From Lewinellaceae bacterium (lineage in GTDB: Bacteria > Bacteroidota > Bacteroidia > Chitinophagales > Saprospiraceae), in the NCBI GenBank assembly GCA_020636095.1, contig JACJYN010000015.1:1-64000 (forward strand): a stretch of DNA of 64,000 bases, read 5' to 3'. Position numbers and translations under genes: made by a program. Below, in pieces: positions 29,679 to 37,920 of the stretch (the first letter of the stretch is position 1; every line of letters begins with the position of its first letter). The notes below the pieces were generated by a model. That model ran no database searches and was not told where the DNA came from. It saw only the letters and a list, made by a program, of their open reading frames with translations.

Positions 29679-31148
29679 TCATCCTTTAACCCCCTCCAAA
29701 TCTATCCCATAATCCCGCACCTTCTTCATCAACGTATTATACACCACCCCAATATCCCTGGCCGTCTTACGCTGATTGCCACCGTTGAGCCGCAGCACCC
29801 TTTCGATGTGCCGCTTTTCCATATCCTTTAGTAATAAGGAATGGGTGGCTTTGGGGTCCAGTATCCTGGAAGGGAGGTCCTTCAGCTGCACCTCTCCATC
29901 AGTACTCAGGACGTAGAGCCGCTCGATGAGGTTCTCCAACTCGCGGATGTTGCCGGGGAAGGGATAGGACAGGAGTTTGTTTTTTACTTCCGGAGGAAGG
30001 CTCAGCGGTTTGGCGGCATTGAACAGCTTCTTCTTTTGTTTGATGAAGAACTGGATGAGCGCCTTGATCTCTTCAATGCCCCGCTCCTGCAGAGAGGGCA
30101 GCTCCAGCTCGACGACGGAGAGGCGGTAGTACAAATCCCAGCGGAATTGGCCGGCTTCGCAGAGGGCAAGCAGGTCTTTGTTGGTGGCGCCGATGAAACG
30201 GACGTCTACTTTCCGAGGCTTCCCGCCGATTGGCGCGACTTCCTTTTCCTGGAGTACCCGCAGCAGGGATTGCTGCATGTAGGGGGATATGTCTCCGATC
30301 TCGTCCAGAAATACGGTCCCGCCTTCGGTGGATTGGATGATGCCGGGGGTGTCCTGCTCGGCGCCGGTGAAGGCGCCTTTTTGGTAACCGAATAGCCGGG
30401 ACTCCAGCAGTTGGTCGCCCATGGCGGAGCAATTAACGGCGTGGAAGGGGGCGCCCCGGCGGGGCGACTGCCGGTGGACAAAGTGGGCCAGATGTTCTTT
30501 GCCGGTGCCGGTGTCTCCCAGAATCAGGACGGTGGCGTCGGCGGCCTGGGCTACTTTGTAGGCTTTTTCGTAAACTGGGCCGATGCTGTCTGTTTTCAGG
30601 AAATCGCTTTCGCTTAAGTGCCCGGAGGGTTTTTCGGTTTTGTGCTGCCGGATGATGGCGCTGGAGGTAGTGGCGTCTCTTTCTAAATTGACAAATATCA
30701 ATTCCGGATTCCTAGTTTTGGTGTGCTGCCCGGGCCGCACTTGAAGCAGCCTGGTGTCCAACCCTAATGACCAATGGACGAGGTACCAGGCGGTTTGCAT
30801 GGCTGGGGTGCCGGGAGAGATGAAGAGGTCAACAGGGTGGCCTTTGAATTCAAGCAACAATGGGGTGATTTTAGAGAGGATCTGCTCCAGGTCGATGACG
30901 TCATCTATTCCCATGTATCGGGGTTCTATCAAATGGCCTGGAAAAGCTCGGTGCAGATAATTAAGGAGGTGATCCATCCTGGTATCATCTCCTTTGGAGG
31001 AAGAAAGCAAGAGGTGCTTCTCGTAGTGCTCATCGAAAAAATATCGATGGAAACTGGCGGTGGTACCTTCTTCATTGACTTTACTGCCGCTGCTTTCCTT
31101 GGTGAAATCATTGCCAAAGGCCATCCAGGATATCAAAATTCGCTTCAT
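29679..31148 (-). CDS. Sigma-54-dependent activator with CARF/RtcR-like sensor domain
   Basis: 489 residues. Residues 1-150 resemble the CARF-type sensor of RtcR: an alpha/beta fold with DLFISPGTPAMQTAW at about 108-121, the loop that in CARF proteins contacts a nucleotide ligand. Then a full sigma-54 AAA+ domain: Walker A GDTGTGKE (211-218), the GAFTGA loop that touches sigma-54 (258-263), and Walker B GGTVFLDEIGD (276-286). A Fis-type helix-turn-helix closes the protein (HIERVLRLNGGNQRKTARDI). It is transcribed divergently from the BREX operon across a 148-base gap with a candidate -24/-12 promoter, so it probably switches that operon on. The ligand is unknown; a cyclic or linear oligonucleotide would fit the fold. 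Confidence 0.85.
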   Translation of the reverse strand: MKRILISWMAFGNDFTKESSGSKVNEEGTTASFHRYFFDEHYEKHLLLSSSKGDDTRMDHLLNYLHRAFPGHLIEPRYMGIDDVIDLEQILSKITPLLLEFKGHPVDLFISPGTPAMQTAWYLVHWSLGLDTRLLQVRPGQHTKTRNPELIFVNLERDATTSSAIIRQHKTEKPSGHLSESDFLKTDSIGPVYEKAYKVAQAADATVLILGDTGTGKEHLAHFVHRQSPRRGAPFHAVNCSAMGDQLLESRLFGYQKGAFTGAEQDTPGIIQSTEGGTVFLDEIGDISPYMQQSLLRVLQEKEVAPIGGKPRKVDVRFIGATNKDLLALCEAGQFRWDLYYRLSVVELELPSLQERGIEEIKALIQFFIKQKKKLFNAAKPLSLPPEVKNKLLSYPFPGNIRELENLIERLYVLSTDGEVQLKDLPSRILDPKATHSLLLKDMEKRHIERVLRLNGGNQRKTARDIGVVYNTLMKKVRDYGIDLEGVKG

Positions 31149-31151
31149 AGT

Positions 31152-31168
31152 GATTCAGTTTTTGAATC
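31152..31168. promoter_or_regulatory. Inverted repeat, candidate enhancer/operator
   Basis: GATTCA-GTTTT-TGAATC has perfect 6-base arms. It ends 3 bases before the regulator start codon (31148, minus) and lies about 63 bases upstream of the candidate sigma-54 promoter. That is suitable both for upstream activation of the BREX operon and for self-control of the regulator. Confidence 0.4.
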
Positions 31169-31231
31169 GACGGTTTTATTTATTGAACCAATATAAGTTT
31201 TTCAAGCCTGCAAAACAAGGCTTTTTACCTC

Positions 31232-31247
31232 TGGCATAGCCTTTGGA
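31232..31247 (+). promoter_or_regulatory. Candidate sigma-54 (-24/-12) promoter of the BREX operon
   Basis: TGGCATAGCCTTTGGA fits the consensus TGGCAC-R-N4-TTGCW with the GG and TG dinucleotides at the right spacing and two mismatches. It points toward rmuC; initiation would fall near 31258, about 40 bases before the first start codon. The divergent regulator is a sigma-54 activator, which supports the call. Confidence 0.55.
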
Positions 31248-31296
31248 CTATTCGAATTGTAAATCGATTTGAAGGGCAGAGCGCTTTGAGCGCGGC

Positions 31297-32706
31297 ATGA
31301 GAATTTATCACTTAAAAAAACAGCACATGGATTGGATCTTAACTTCCGGTTTTATTCTTCTTTTCCTTATTGGGTTGTTCAACCTGGTTTTTGCCTACAG
31401 GTATCGAAATGGACAGGGCATACTAAAACACTTACTCCAATGGCAGGCTGAACTCGACAAAACACAGGCCGAGAGCCAGCAACGCATGGAAGGCCTGATG
31501 GCCAGAGAATTCGCCACCAGCCGTAGTGAAATGCAGCAGAATGCCCAAGGTATCCGGGAGGAGGTAAGCAATACGCTTTCCGCTTTGGGAGAATCCAACC
31601 TGAACAGGATGAACGAGCTGGCGCAGCACCAGAAAAACCTGCTGGATGCTTTCGCCCGGCAGATCAGCGAGCTTACGCAGTCGAACAGTAGCCAGTTTAC
31701 TCAACTGCGGGAGGGCACGGAAAAGGCGCTGGAAAATGTCCGCGGAACAGTGGAAAAACGCCTGGAAGCGATCCAGCAGGACAACAATGCCAAACTGGAA
31801 AAGATGCGGGAAACCGTGGATGAAAAACTACATAAAACGCTGGAGGACCGCCTGGGTAAATCTTTTCAACTGGTCAGCGAGCGGCTAGAACTGGTGCACC
31901 AGGGGCTAGGGGAAATGCAGAGTCTGGCTAATGGCGTTGGTGACCTGAAACGGGTGCTGGCTGGAGTGAAAACCAGAGGTGTCATGGGCGAAATTCAGCT
32001 CGGAAATATCCTGGAGCAAATAATGACCCGGGAGCAGTACGAAACCAACGTTTCTACGAAACAAATGTCCCGCGAAGCCGTAGAATTTGCTATAAAGCTC
32101 CCTGGTAAAGATGAAGAAGTCCAACATATATGGCTGCCCATCGACTCCAAGTTCCCTCTGGATAAGTACCAGCAGTTGCAGGATGCCTACGATACGGCCG
32201 ACCACGACGCCATCGCCCGGGCGGGCAAAAGCCTGGAAAGTTCCATCAAAAGTTTCGCAAAGGATATTCGGGATAAATACATTGACCCACCCTACACGAC
32301 CGATTTCGGCATCATGTTCCTCCCTGTGGAAGGGCTGTACGCCGAGGTGGCCAGGCGCAATGGGCTGCTGGAAGACCTGCAGCGCCACTACCGCATCATC
32401 ATCGCCGGGCCGTCGACGCTTTCTGCTTTCCTGAACAGCTTGCAGATGGGCTTCAAGACCCTGGCAATCGAGAAGCGGTCGAGCGAGGTGTGGAAAATTC
32501 TGGGGGCGGTGAAAACGGAGTTCGGCAAGTTTGGCGGAGTGCTGGAAAAGGTGCAGGAGAAGCTGAACCAGGCCAGCAAAACGATTGATGCGGCTGGGGT
32601 ACGGAGCCGGGCGATTGAGCGGAAGTTGCGGAAGGTGGAGGAGCTGCCTGAGCAGGAAAGCCTGAAAATGCTTAATGGGAAACTGAAAGTAGAGAGCGCT
32701 GAATAG
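31297..32706 (+). CDS. rmuC: RmuC-family protein with N-terminal membrane anchor
   Basis: 469 residues; ATG 31327 (MDWILTSGF) is an equally good start. One membrane helix near the N-terminus is followed by about 200 residues of Gln/Glu/Lys-rich coiled coil (QWQAELDKTQAESQQRME and on). The RmuC domain comes next, with GVMGEIQLGNILEQIM, LPIDSKFPLDKYQQL and the C-terminal helices. RmuC proteins are predicted PD-(D/E)XK-related nucleases that limit DNA rearrangement. It is the first gene downstream of the candidate sigma-54 promoter and about 100 bases before brxA, so it seems to be an operon member. RmuC is not a standard BREX part. Confidence 0.85.
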   Translation: MRIYHLKKQHMDWILTSGFILLFLIGLFNLVFAYRYRNGQGILKHLLQWQAELDKTQAESQQRMEGLMAREFATSRSEMQQNAQGIREEVSNTLSALGESNLNRMNELAQHQKNLLDAFARQISELTQSNSSQFTQLREGTEKALENVRGTVEKRLEAIQQDNNAKLEKMRETVDEKLHKTLEDRLGKSFQLVSERLELVHQGLGEMQSLANGVGDLKRVLAGVKTRGVMGEIQLGNILEQIMTREQYETNVSTKQMSREAVEFAIKLPGKDEEVQHIWLPIDSKFPLDKYQQLQDAYDTADHDAIARAGKSLESSIKSFAKDIRDKYIDPPYTTDFGIMFLPVEGLYAEVARRNGLLEDLQRHYRIIIAGPSTLSAFLNSLQMGFKTLAIEKRSSEVWKILGAVKTEFGKFGGVLEKVQEKLNQASKTIDAAGVRSRAIERKLRKVEELPEQESLKMLNGKLKVESAE

Positions 32707-32809
32707 CTTGAAAAGGAGGGCCGATGAATTTTGAGCGTGACAAAGTAATGGTTTCTCTGACAATCCCTTATCTTGTCACCTCATCAAAAACAGGCATCGC
32801 GATTTGATT

Positions 32810-33592
32810 ATGCAGCGCAAGGATACTCCAGAAACACTATACATTCAGCCGCCTTTACCTTATAATGCCGACATCAACCCGATTGCCAGCATCCCGGATT
32901 TACAGGTGATCTATAATGCCTTTGCCGGCAAACTGGATGTCGCGGAGTTTGGCCAGAGGACGGAGCGCACTTCAATCCGGCTGAATAGGGTCATCAGGGT
33001 AAACCTCCTGCAGTATTATTCTGCGGATCATAAAGAACTCATGGAGGGCGTGTTTTCAAACGAGAAGGCACTCCGGTCCTGGAACTTGTTCTTGTTTTGG
33101 CAACTTGCGCTAACCAACCGGCTGGTTTTCGAGATTCTGAGCGATTTGTTTTTTAAGTATTACTTCGAGGGCCGGGCTACGCTGCCTAAACAGGAAATCA
33201 TTGCCTATTTGAAAGATAAACGGATACAGTCCAGCGAGACCGGGGAGGTATGGTCGGACACAACAATCGAGCGGATTGCCTCCAAGCTGCTGACTTTTTT
33301 GAAGCGGCTGGAGGTCATGGAAGGTGTCAAAGTTAAAAATTTTAAATCTGTTTTGCTGGGGCAGAGGGAATTGACTATATTCTGCTATTTGTTGATGGCA
33401 GTATATCCGGAAGCTTCCAATTTCCTGGAAGTGCCCTTGCGTAAGTTTTCTTTCTCGTCGAAAGAGGCTTTTATCCAGCAGGTAAAAAAACTCGCGGTGA
33501 AAGATTTTCTGGACGTGCAGTACGACGGTAATAAACTGAAAATTTCTCCTAAACACCATTTTAATAAAATCGTAGATGTCCTTTACCATTGA
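32810..33592 (+). CDS. brxA: BrxA, BREX system component (DUF1819)
   Basis: 260 residues from ATG 32810; a TTG two codons upstream is less likely. It is all-helical, with the DUF1819 pattern WSDTTIERIASKLLTFLKRLEVMEG in the middle and a paired helix FCYLLMAVYPEASNF after it. BrxA is a small DNA-binding protein found first in type 1 BREX operons. The gene overlaps brxB by 17 bases. The assignment comes from the fold-level pattern plus the gene order brxA-brxB-brxC-pglX-pglZ-brxL that follows. Confidence 0.8.
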   Translation: MQRKDTPETLYIQPPLPYNADINPIASIPDLQVIYNAFAGKLDVAEFGQRTERTSIRLNRVIRVNLLQYYSADHKELMEGVFSNEKALRSWNLFLFWQLALTNRLVFEILSDLFFKYYFEGRATLPKQEIIAYLKDKRIQSSETGEVWSDTTIERIASKLLTFLKRLEVMEGVKVKNFKSVLLGQRELTIFCYLLMAVYPEASNFLEVPLRKFSFSSKEAFIQQVKKLAVKDFLDVQYDGNKLKISPKHHFNKIVDVLYH

Positions 33593-34133
33593 GCATAAGA
33601 AAAAGTTTGATGACCTCAAATTTTATCTTGACGCCAACAACAAAAACCAAATACGCCTGAAGGGCAACGGCGGCAACAGCATCCTCTTTGCTTACCCGCC
33701 TGCCGAGGAAAACCTGTACCTGCAGGAGGCGGTCAACCGGTTGTCGGATGTGGCAGCCTTCGTCGAAGTCAACCACCTTTTCACCAGGTACATCGATGAG
33801 ATCGGCTGGGAGGACTTCAAGGCTTATTACCAGGACTTTTCTTCTACGCCTAATATTGTTTTTAAATCGGATAATGAGGACCAGGACTTGTTTGACAGGA
33901 TCATCATGGCACTGCAATCCATCGATGAGAAAGGCCGCATTCCGGTATTGTTGCGCACGGGCTGCCTCTATGGCACAGGGATAGAAAACGTCATGATCAT
34001 GGAACATAAGGCCGTCATAAATTTCAAGAGCCCCTTGATCATTTTTTATCCGTCTATAATTGACAACAACCACAACCTGAAGTTTCTGGGCATTAAACCG
34101 GCTTCGAAATATCGTTGCGTTCTCATTGACTAA
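33576..34133 (+). CDS. brxB: BrxB, BREX system component (DUF1788)
   Basis: 185 residues. The DUF1788 end signature is clear: LLRTGCLYGTGIENVMIMEH, then SPLIIFYPSIIDNNHNLKFLG and the final YRCVLID. The N-terminal part has the NSILFAYPPAEENLYLQE strand-helix. BrxB is needed for type 1 BREX function; its biochemistry is unresolved. It overlaps brxA by 17 bases and precedes brxC by 15, so the three are translationally coupled. Confidence 0.88.
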   Translation: MSFTIEHKKKFDDLKFYLDANNKNQIRLKGNGGNSILFAYPPAEENLYLQEAVNRLSDVAAFVEVNHLFTRYIDEIGWEDFKAYYQDFSSTPNIVFKSDNEDQDLFDRIIMALQSIDEKGRIPVLLRTGCLYGTGIENVMIMEHKAVINFKSPLIIFYPSIIDNNHNLKFLGIKPASKYRCVLID

Positions 34134-34148
34134 CATCGACTAATCCCT

Positions 34149-37100
34149 ATGGCTACAATCAAAGATATCCTTCAGCTGGATTTTGCGGAAGACATTAAGA
34201 ATGTCATCGACCTGGAAGACCAGAGCGAAAATGAGATCCAATCTGAGATAGAGGCCTATATCCTTACGGATGGCCTGGCCAAACACTTGTCTGATTTTAT
34301 CAAGGCCTTCAGCTCTAATATTAAGGAAACGGGGGTATGGATCTCGGGCTTCTACGGTTCGGGCAAGTCTTACTTCGGCAAAATGCTAGGGCATATTCTG
34401 GACAACCAGCCCATCAACGGCACGCCAGCCAGAGACCGCTTTCTGCCCCGCATTAAAGGCGTGAAGAATGAAGTATGGCTGGAAAATGATATCCGCAAAC
34501 TGGACGCCTATTCCGCCAAGGTGGTCTTCCTGGATATCGCCAAGCAAAATACGGACAACGGCCTGGAGTTCACTCTTTTTTCCAACTTCCTGAAAAAAAT
34601 GGGGTTCCGGGGCGATCTGTTCGGCTTCATTGAATTCGACCTTTTGCTCGAAGGCAAACTGGAAGAATTCGAACAGACGGTTAAAGCGATAAGCGGCAAA
34701 CCATGGGCGGAAGTAAAAAGGAATAACCGGGAAACGGCTAAAGCGGTGCGCCAGGCTCATTTGAAAATGGGCTATTCCGAAAAAGAGTACGAGGATACCA
34801 AAGAGACCTACGAGCAGGACATCAAATTCTTTTCCGCCAGCAAGCTTAAAGATCAGTTGCTGCGGTATTTGGAGAAAAACCCGGATGAGATCATCGTTTT
34901 CATCTTCGATGAAGCGAGCGAAGCCCTGAGCCAGCAGAAATTCAACTTGCTGGGCCTGGAAGGGGTCAGCGAAGCGCTTTCCAGCCTGGGCAGCAGGGTG
35001 TGGACCATCGCCATCGCTCAGGAGAAGCTGGATGATGTCATCAACAACTCTAATGTGAGTAAGAGCCAGCTGACTAAAGTGACGGACCGGTTCAAGTCGA
35101 AGTTCCACCTGGAGTCGACGGAGGTGGATGTGATCATCCGCAACCGCTTGCTGAAAAAGAAAGAGGGCTACCTCGGGGAATTGGAGGATTATTTCAAACA
35201 GCACGAAGGGCAGATCAGCGACCTGACCAACCTGAAATCGACATTTCCGACCAAGACCAGCGGCGCCGAGGCGTTCGCCACTTACTTTCCTTTTCACAAA
35301 TACCAGTTCGACTTGCTGCAAAAGTTTCTCTTCAGCTCCAACCAGCTGGCAGCTTCCCAAATTGCCGCCCGGGGCATGATCATCACCACCTTCGATGTGC
35401 TCCGGAAAGAGATAAAGGACCGGCCTATGTACGCCATGGCTACTGCCCATGATCTGTGTACCGAGGCGCAGACGGCGCCGCCTACTGCCCTGGGCATCAA
35501 ATACGATAATGCCCGGCGCATCCTGCAACACCAGCAATCCGGCATTATTGGCGACCAGCTGCTCAAAACGATCCATTTTCTTACGGAATCGGAGTTGGCT
35601 TCCGCCTCGCTGGAGAACATTACCAAGGCGTATATCGAGGACATTGACAGCTACTACAAGGTGAAGCCCCAAATTGAGGAGGCGCTGGAGTACCTGGTGG
35701 AGGCAAAACTGCTGCTGCCCCCGGTTAATCAGGCTTATAAGATCACCTCCGACCTGGAAGGCAAGCTGCTGGAGGAAATGCAGGATTTTACCGTGGAGCT
35801 GTTTGTCAAAAAGCGGGACCTGGTTTCTTATCTCAAGAAGACAGGGCTCTTCAAAGGGGTCTCGACCCTCCATCTGGATGACCTGCCTTATAAGTTCAAT
35901 ATTGTCACCGACCTGGATGATGAGATAGATGGCTCTTCCAACAAAAACCTGAAGTTTGTCGTCTACAACATCTTCAACATCGAAGGAAGCCGGCAGGATT
36001 TTGTGGAAGGCGTCAAAATGGACACCCAGTACGATAAAGGCAAAATGACCCTGCTGCCCGATAATGCGAAGTTCCAGGAGATGGACCGCCTGCTTACGGA
36101 GGTGAAGAAGTTTACTTATATCGAGGAGAAGTACGGCAATGATGATGATGCCGCCAAGCGGCAGATCATCCGGGAGTTTGTCATAATAAAAGAAGAAAAG
36201 GAGAAGCGGCTGTCCGCCCTGATCCGGGAGGCTTATGAGCAGGGCTCTTTGGTCTACCTCTTCGATGAGTACTATCTCAACTCTAATAGCTTCAAGGGGG
36301 AGGTCAATGATGTGCAAACCAAGCTGGTCCGCAACACCTACACCAAGCGGCTCAGCTCCCAGCTCAGCGACGCCATTGCCGTCAAGGTACTGAAGGAGCG
36401 CGATGCTTCCCGCCTGGGGCAATATTTTTCCGGCGTGGATTTCAACTTCTTCGACGGCAACGGCAATTTCGTCGGCGACCACCTCAAGGTGGTGGAAGAG
36501 ATCAACAATTGCATCAAAAACAGCTACCTGGACGGCAGAAGCCTGGAGATGAAACTCAATGACGTGCCCTGGGGCTACAGCTACGGCACGCTGGCTTCTA
36601 CAATGGCGGCGCTCTTCCGGGCCGGCAAGGTGGTGGTCAAATACGGCGGCGCCAACAACCAGAGCAAGGAATACTTCTCGTACCGGGAAACGGCGGTGCA
36701 CGAGGTGTTCGTTAATACCCGCAAGTTTGGCGCGGCTTCTTTTAAGTCGGTGACCAGGAGCCTTTCCGCTTCGGAGAAAAACCAGGCCGTACAGGCACTG
36801 CTGGATCTCGACTACCAGGAGCATACCGGAGAAAAGGTAGATTGGAATACCAGCGACTTTGAACTGGCCGAGGCGGTGAGAAGGTTGGCGGAGCATTTCC
36901 TGACCATCCTAACCGAACGCCGGAAAGACGTTCCTCATTTCGACGGTTATTTCCCGGTGGCGGCGAAGCAGCGGGACGTGCTGAAGGAGTATACCGCGAA
37001 AACGACAGAAGCCAATTATGTGGAGAAAGCCCAGTTCTTTCTTCAACACCGGGAAGCTTTTGCCCAGGCGCTGGAAGCTATTGACAAGGCGAGTGGTTTC

Positions 37101-37793
37101 ATCCGGAAAAACCTCGCCCGGCTGCATGGTTTTGATTCTTTCCTGCAAAGCGTGGCGAACGAACTGGCGAAGGCCGGCCTGGCCAATGAAATGATCGCTT
37201 CTTCCATTGAGCGGTACGAGGAACTGAAACAGAAAAGCATCGTCAACCACTTTAACGAGCTGCAACAGCAAGCCCAGAAAGCGAGAGACGTTTATTACCA
37301 ACTGATGGTGGAGGCAGCCCAAAAAATGACGGCCCTCTACCAGCCCCTTTTAGCTGATGTTCAGGCGGCACAGCAGGAGCTGAAGGCTTATCCGGAAAGC
37401 CTCAACCGTAGCCAGGCCCATCAGCTTGGAAGCCTCGCGGCTTACGCTCAAGGCCGGATCGTGGAACGGGTTAAACTGGAGTACCAAATCACTTGCCAGT
37501 TATGTGGGTTTTCTCTCTCTGACATCCTGAATTACATCGAGCTGGCCAACTCCAAGCAGTCGGACTTGCTGGTTATCCGCAGCGGCTTCGTCAAAGAAAA
37601 GCCGCAGCCAGCTCCCGTGGCGGAGGGCAAAAAGGAACAGCCCAGGGCGCCCCGCAAATTGAAATTGGAAATACCTCGATCGAAAATGACCGTGGCAAAC
37701 TACCGGAATCTGCTGGCTCAGCAGTTGCAGTCCATAGCGGGAATGGATGGTGATGACTTAGTGGAGGTTGATTTAGGAGGGCTTAGTGATTAG
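34149..37793 (+). CDS. brxC: BrxC, BREX ATPase (DUF499-like AAA+)
   Basis: 1214 residues. Walker A is GFYGSGKS (67-74). Walker B is VFIFDEASEAL near residue 250, with a sensor-like VWTIAIAQEKLDDV after it. The long helical C-terminal half includes coiled-coil segments (NHFNELQQQAQKARDVYYQL) and a CQLCGF pair near residue 1118. BrxC is the large ATPase of BREX and interacts with PglX and PglZ. Length and motifs agree with type 1 members (about 1,200 residues). The gene is intact and GC-rich. An antisense frame of 836 codons opposite it is a shadow. Confidence 0.92.
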   Translation: MATIKDILQLDFAEDIKNVIDLEDQSENEIQSEIEAYILTDGLAKHLSDFIKAFSSNIKETGVWISGFYGSGKSYFGKMLGHILDNQPINGTPARDRFLPRIKGVKNEVWLENDIRKLDAYSAKVVFLDIAKQNTDNGLEFTLFSNFLKKMGFRGDLFGFIEFDLLLEGKLEEFEQTVKAISGKPWAEVKRNNRETAKAVRQAHLKMGYSEKEYEDTKETYEQDIKFFSASKLKDQLLRYLEKNPDEIIVFIFDEASEALSQQKFNLLGLEGVSEALSSLGSRVWTIAIAQEKLDDVINNSNVSKSQLTKVTDRFKSKFHLESTEVDVIIRNRLLKKKEGYLGELEDYFKQHEGQISDLTNLKSTFPTKTSGAEAFATYFPFHKYQFDLLQKFLFSSNQLAASQIAARGMIITTFDVLRKEIKDRPMYAMATAHDLCTEAQTAPPTALGIKYDNARRILQHQQSGIIGDQLLKTIHFLTESELASASLENITKAYIEDIDSYYKVKPQIEEALEYLVEAKLLLPPVNQAYKITSDLEGKLLEEMQDFTVELFVKKRDLVSYLKKTGLFKGVSTLHLDDLPYKFNIVTDLDDEIDGSSNKNLKFVVYNIFNIEGSRQDFVEGVKMDTQYDKGKMTLLPDNAKFQEMDRLLTEVKKFTYIEEKYGNDDDAAKRQIIREFVIIKEEKEKRLSALIREAYEQGSLVYLFDEYYLNSNSFKGEVNDVQTKLVRNTYTKRLSSQLSDAIAVKVLKERDASRLGQYFSGVDFNFFDGNGNFVGDHLKVVEEINNCIKNSYLDGRSLEMKLNDVPWGYSYGTLASTMAALFRAGKVVVKYGGANNQSKEYFSYRETAVHEVFVNTRKFGAASFKSVTRSLSASEKNQAVQALLDLDYQEHTGEKVDWNTSDFELAEAVRRLAEHFLTILTERRKDVPHFDGYFPVAAKQRDVLKEYTAKTTEANYVEKAQFFLQHREAFAQALEAIDKASGFIRKNLARLHGFDSFLQSVANELAKAGLANEMIASSIERYEELKQKSIVNHFNELQQQAQKARDVYYQLMVEAAQKMTALYQPLLADVQAAQQELKAYPESLNRSQAHQLGSLAAYAQGRIVERVKLEYQITCQLCGFSLSDILNYIELANSKQSDLLVIRSGFVKEKPQPAPVAEGKKEQPRAPRKLKLEIPRSKMTVANYRNLLAQQLQSIAGMDGDDLVEVDLGGLSD

Positions 37794-37795
37794 TT

Positions 37796-37920
37796 CTTAG
37801 TACCTGGGGGCTAGTCCTTAGTGCTCGCCCCAAGCACCAAGCACTAAGCACCAATAACTAATCCCTAAGCACCAAGCACCAAGAACTAATGACTAAGCAC
37901 TAATAACCAAGCACCAACAA
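37796..37920. repeat. Self-complementary low-complexity block upstream of pglX
   Basis: 125 bases made of degenerate CTTAGTGCT / AGCACTAAG words. The left part carries words such as TTCTTAGTACC and CCTTAGTGCT. After CGCCCC come their complements (AAGCACCAAGCACTAAGCACC and on), repeated about seven times. The block can fold into a long imperfect hairpin. It fills the whole brxC-pglX gap. A related block lies directly after pglX. Confidence 0.85.

Noticed and set aside
34386..36896. 836-codon open frame on the minus strand opposite brxC
   Set aside because: It is the antisense shadow of a GC-rich gene with strong codon bias. It has no domain motif and no start context, while the plus strand encodes a clear BrxC.
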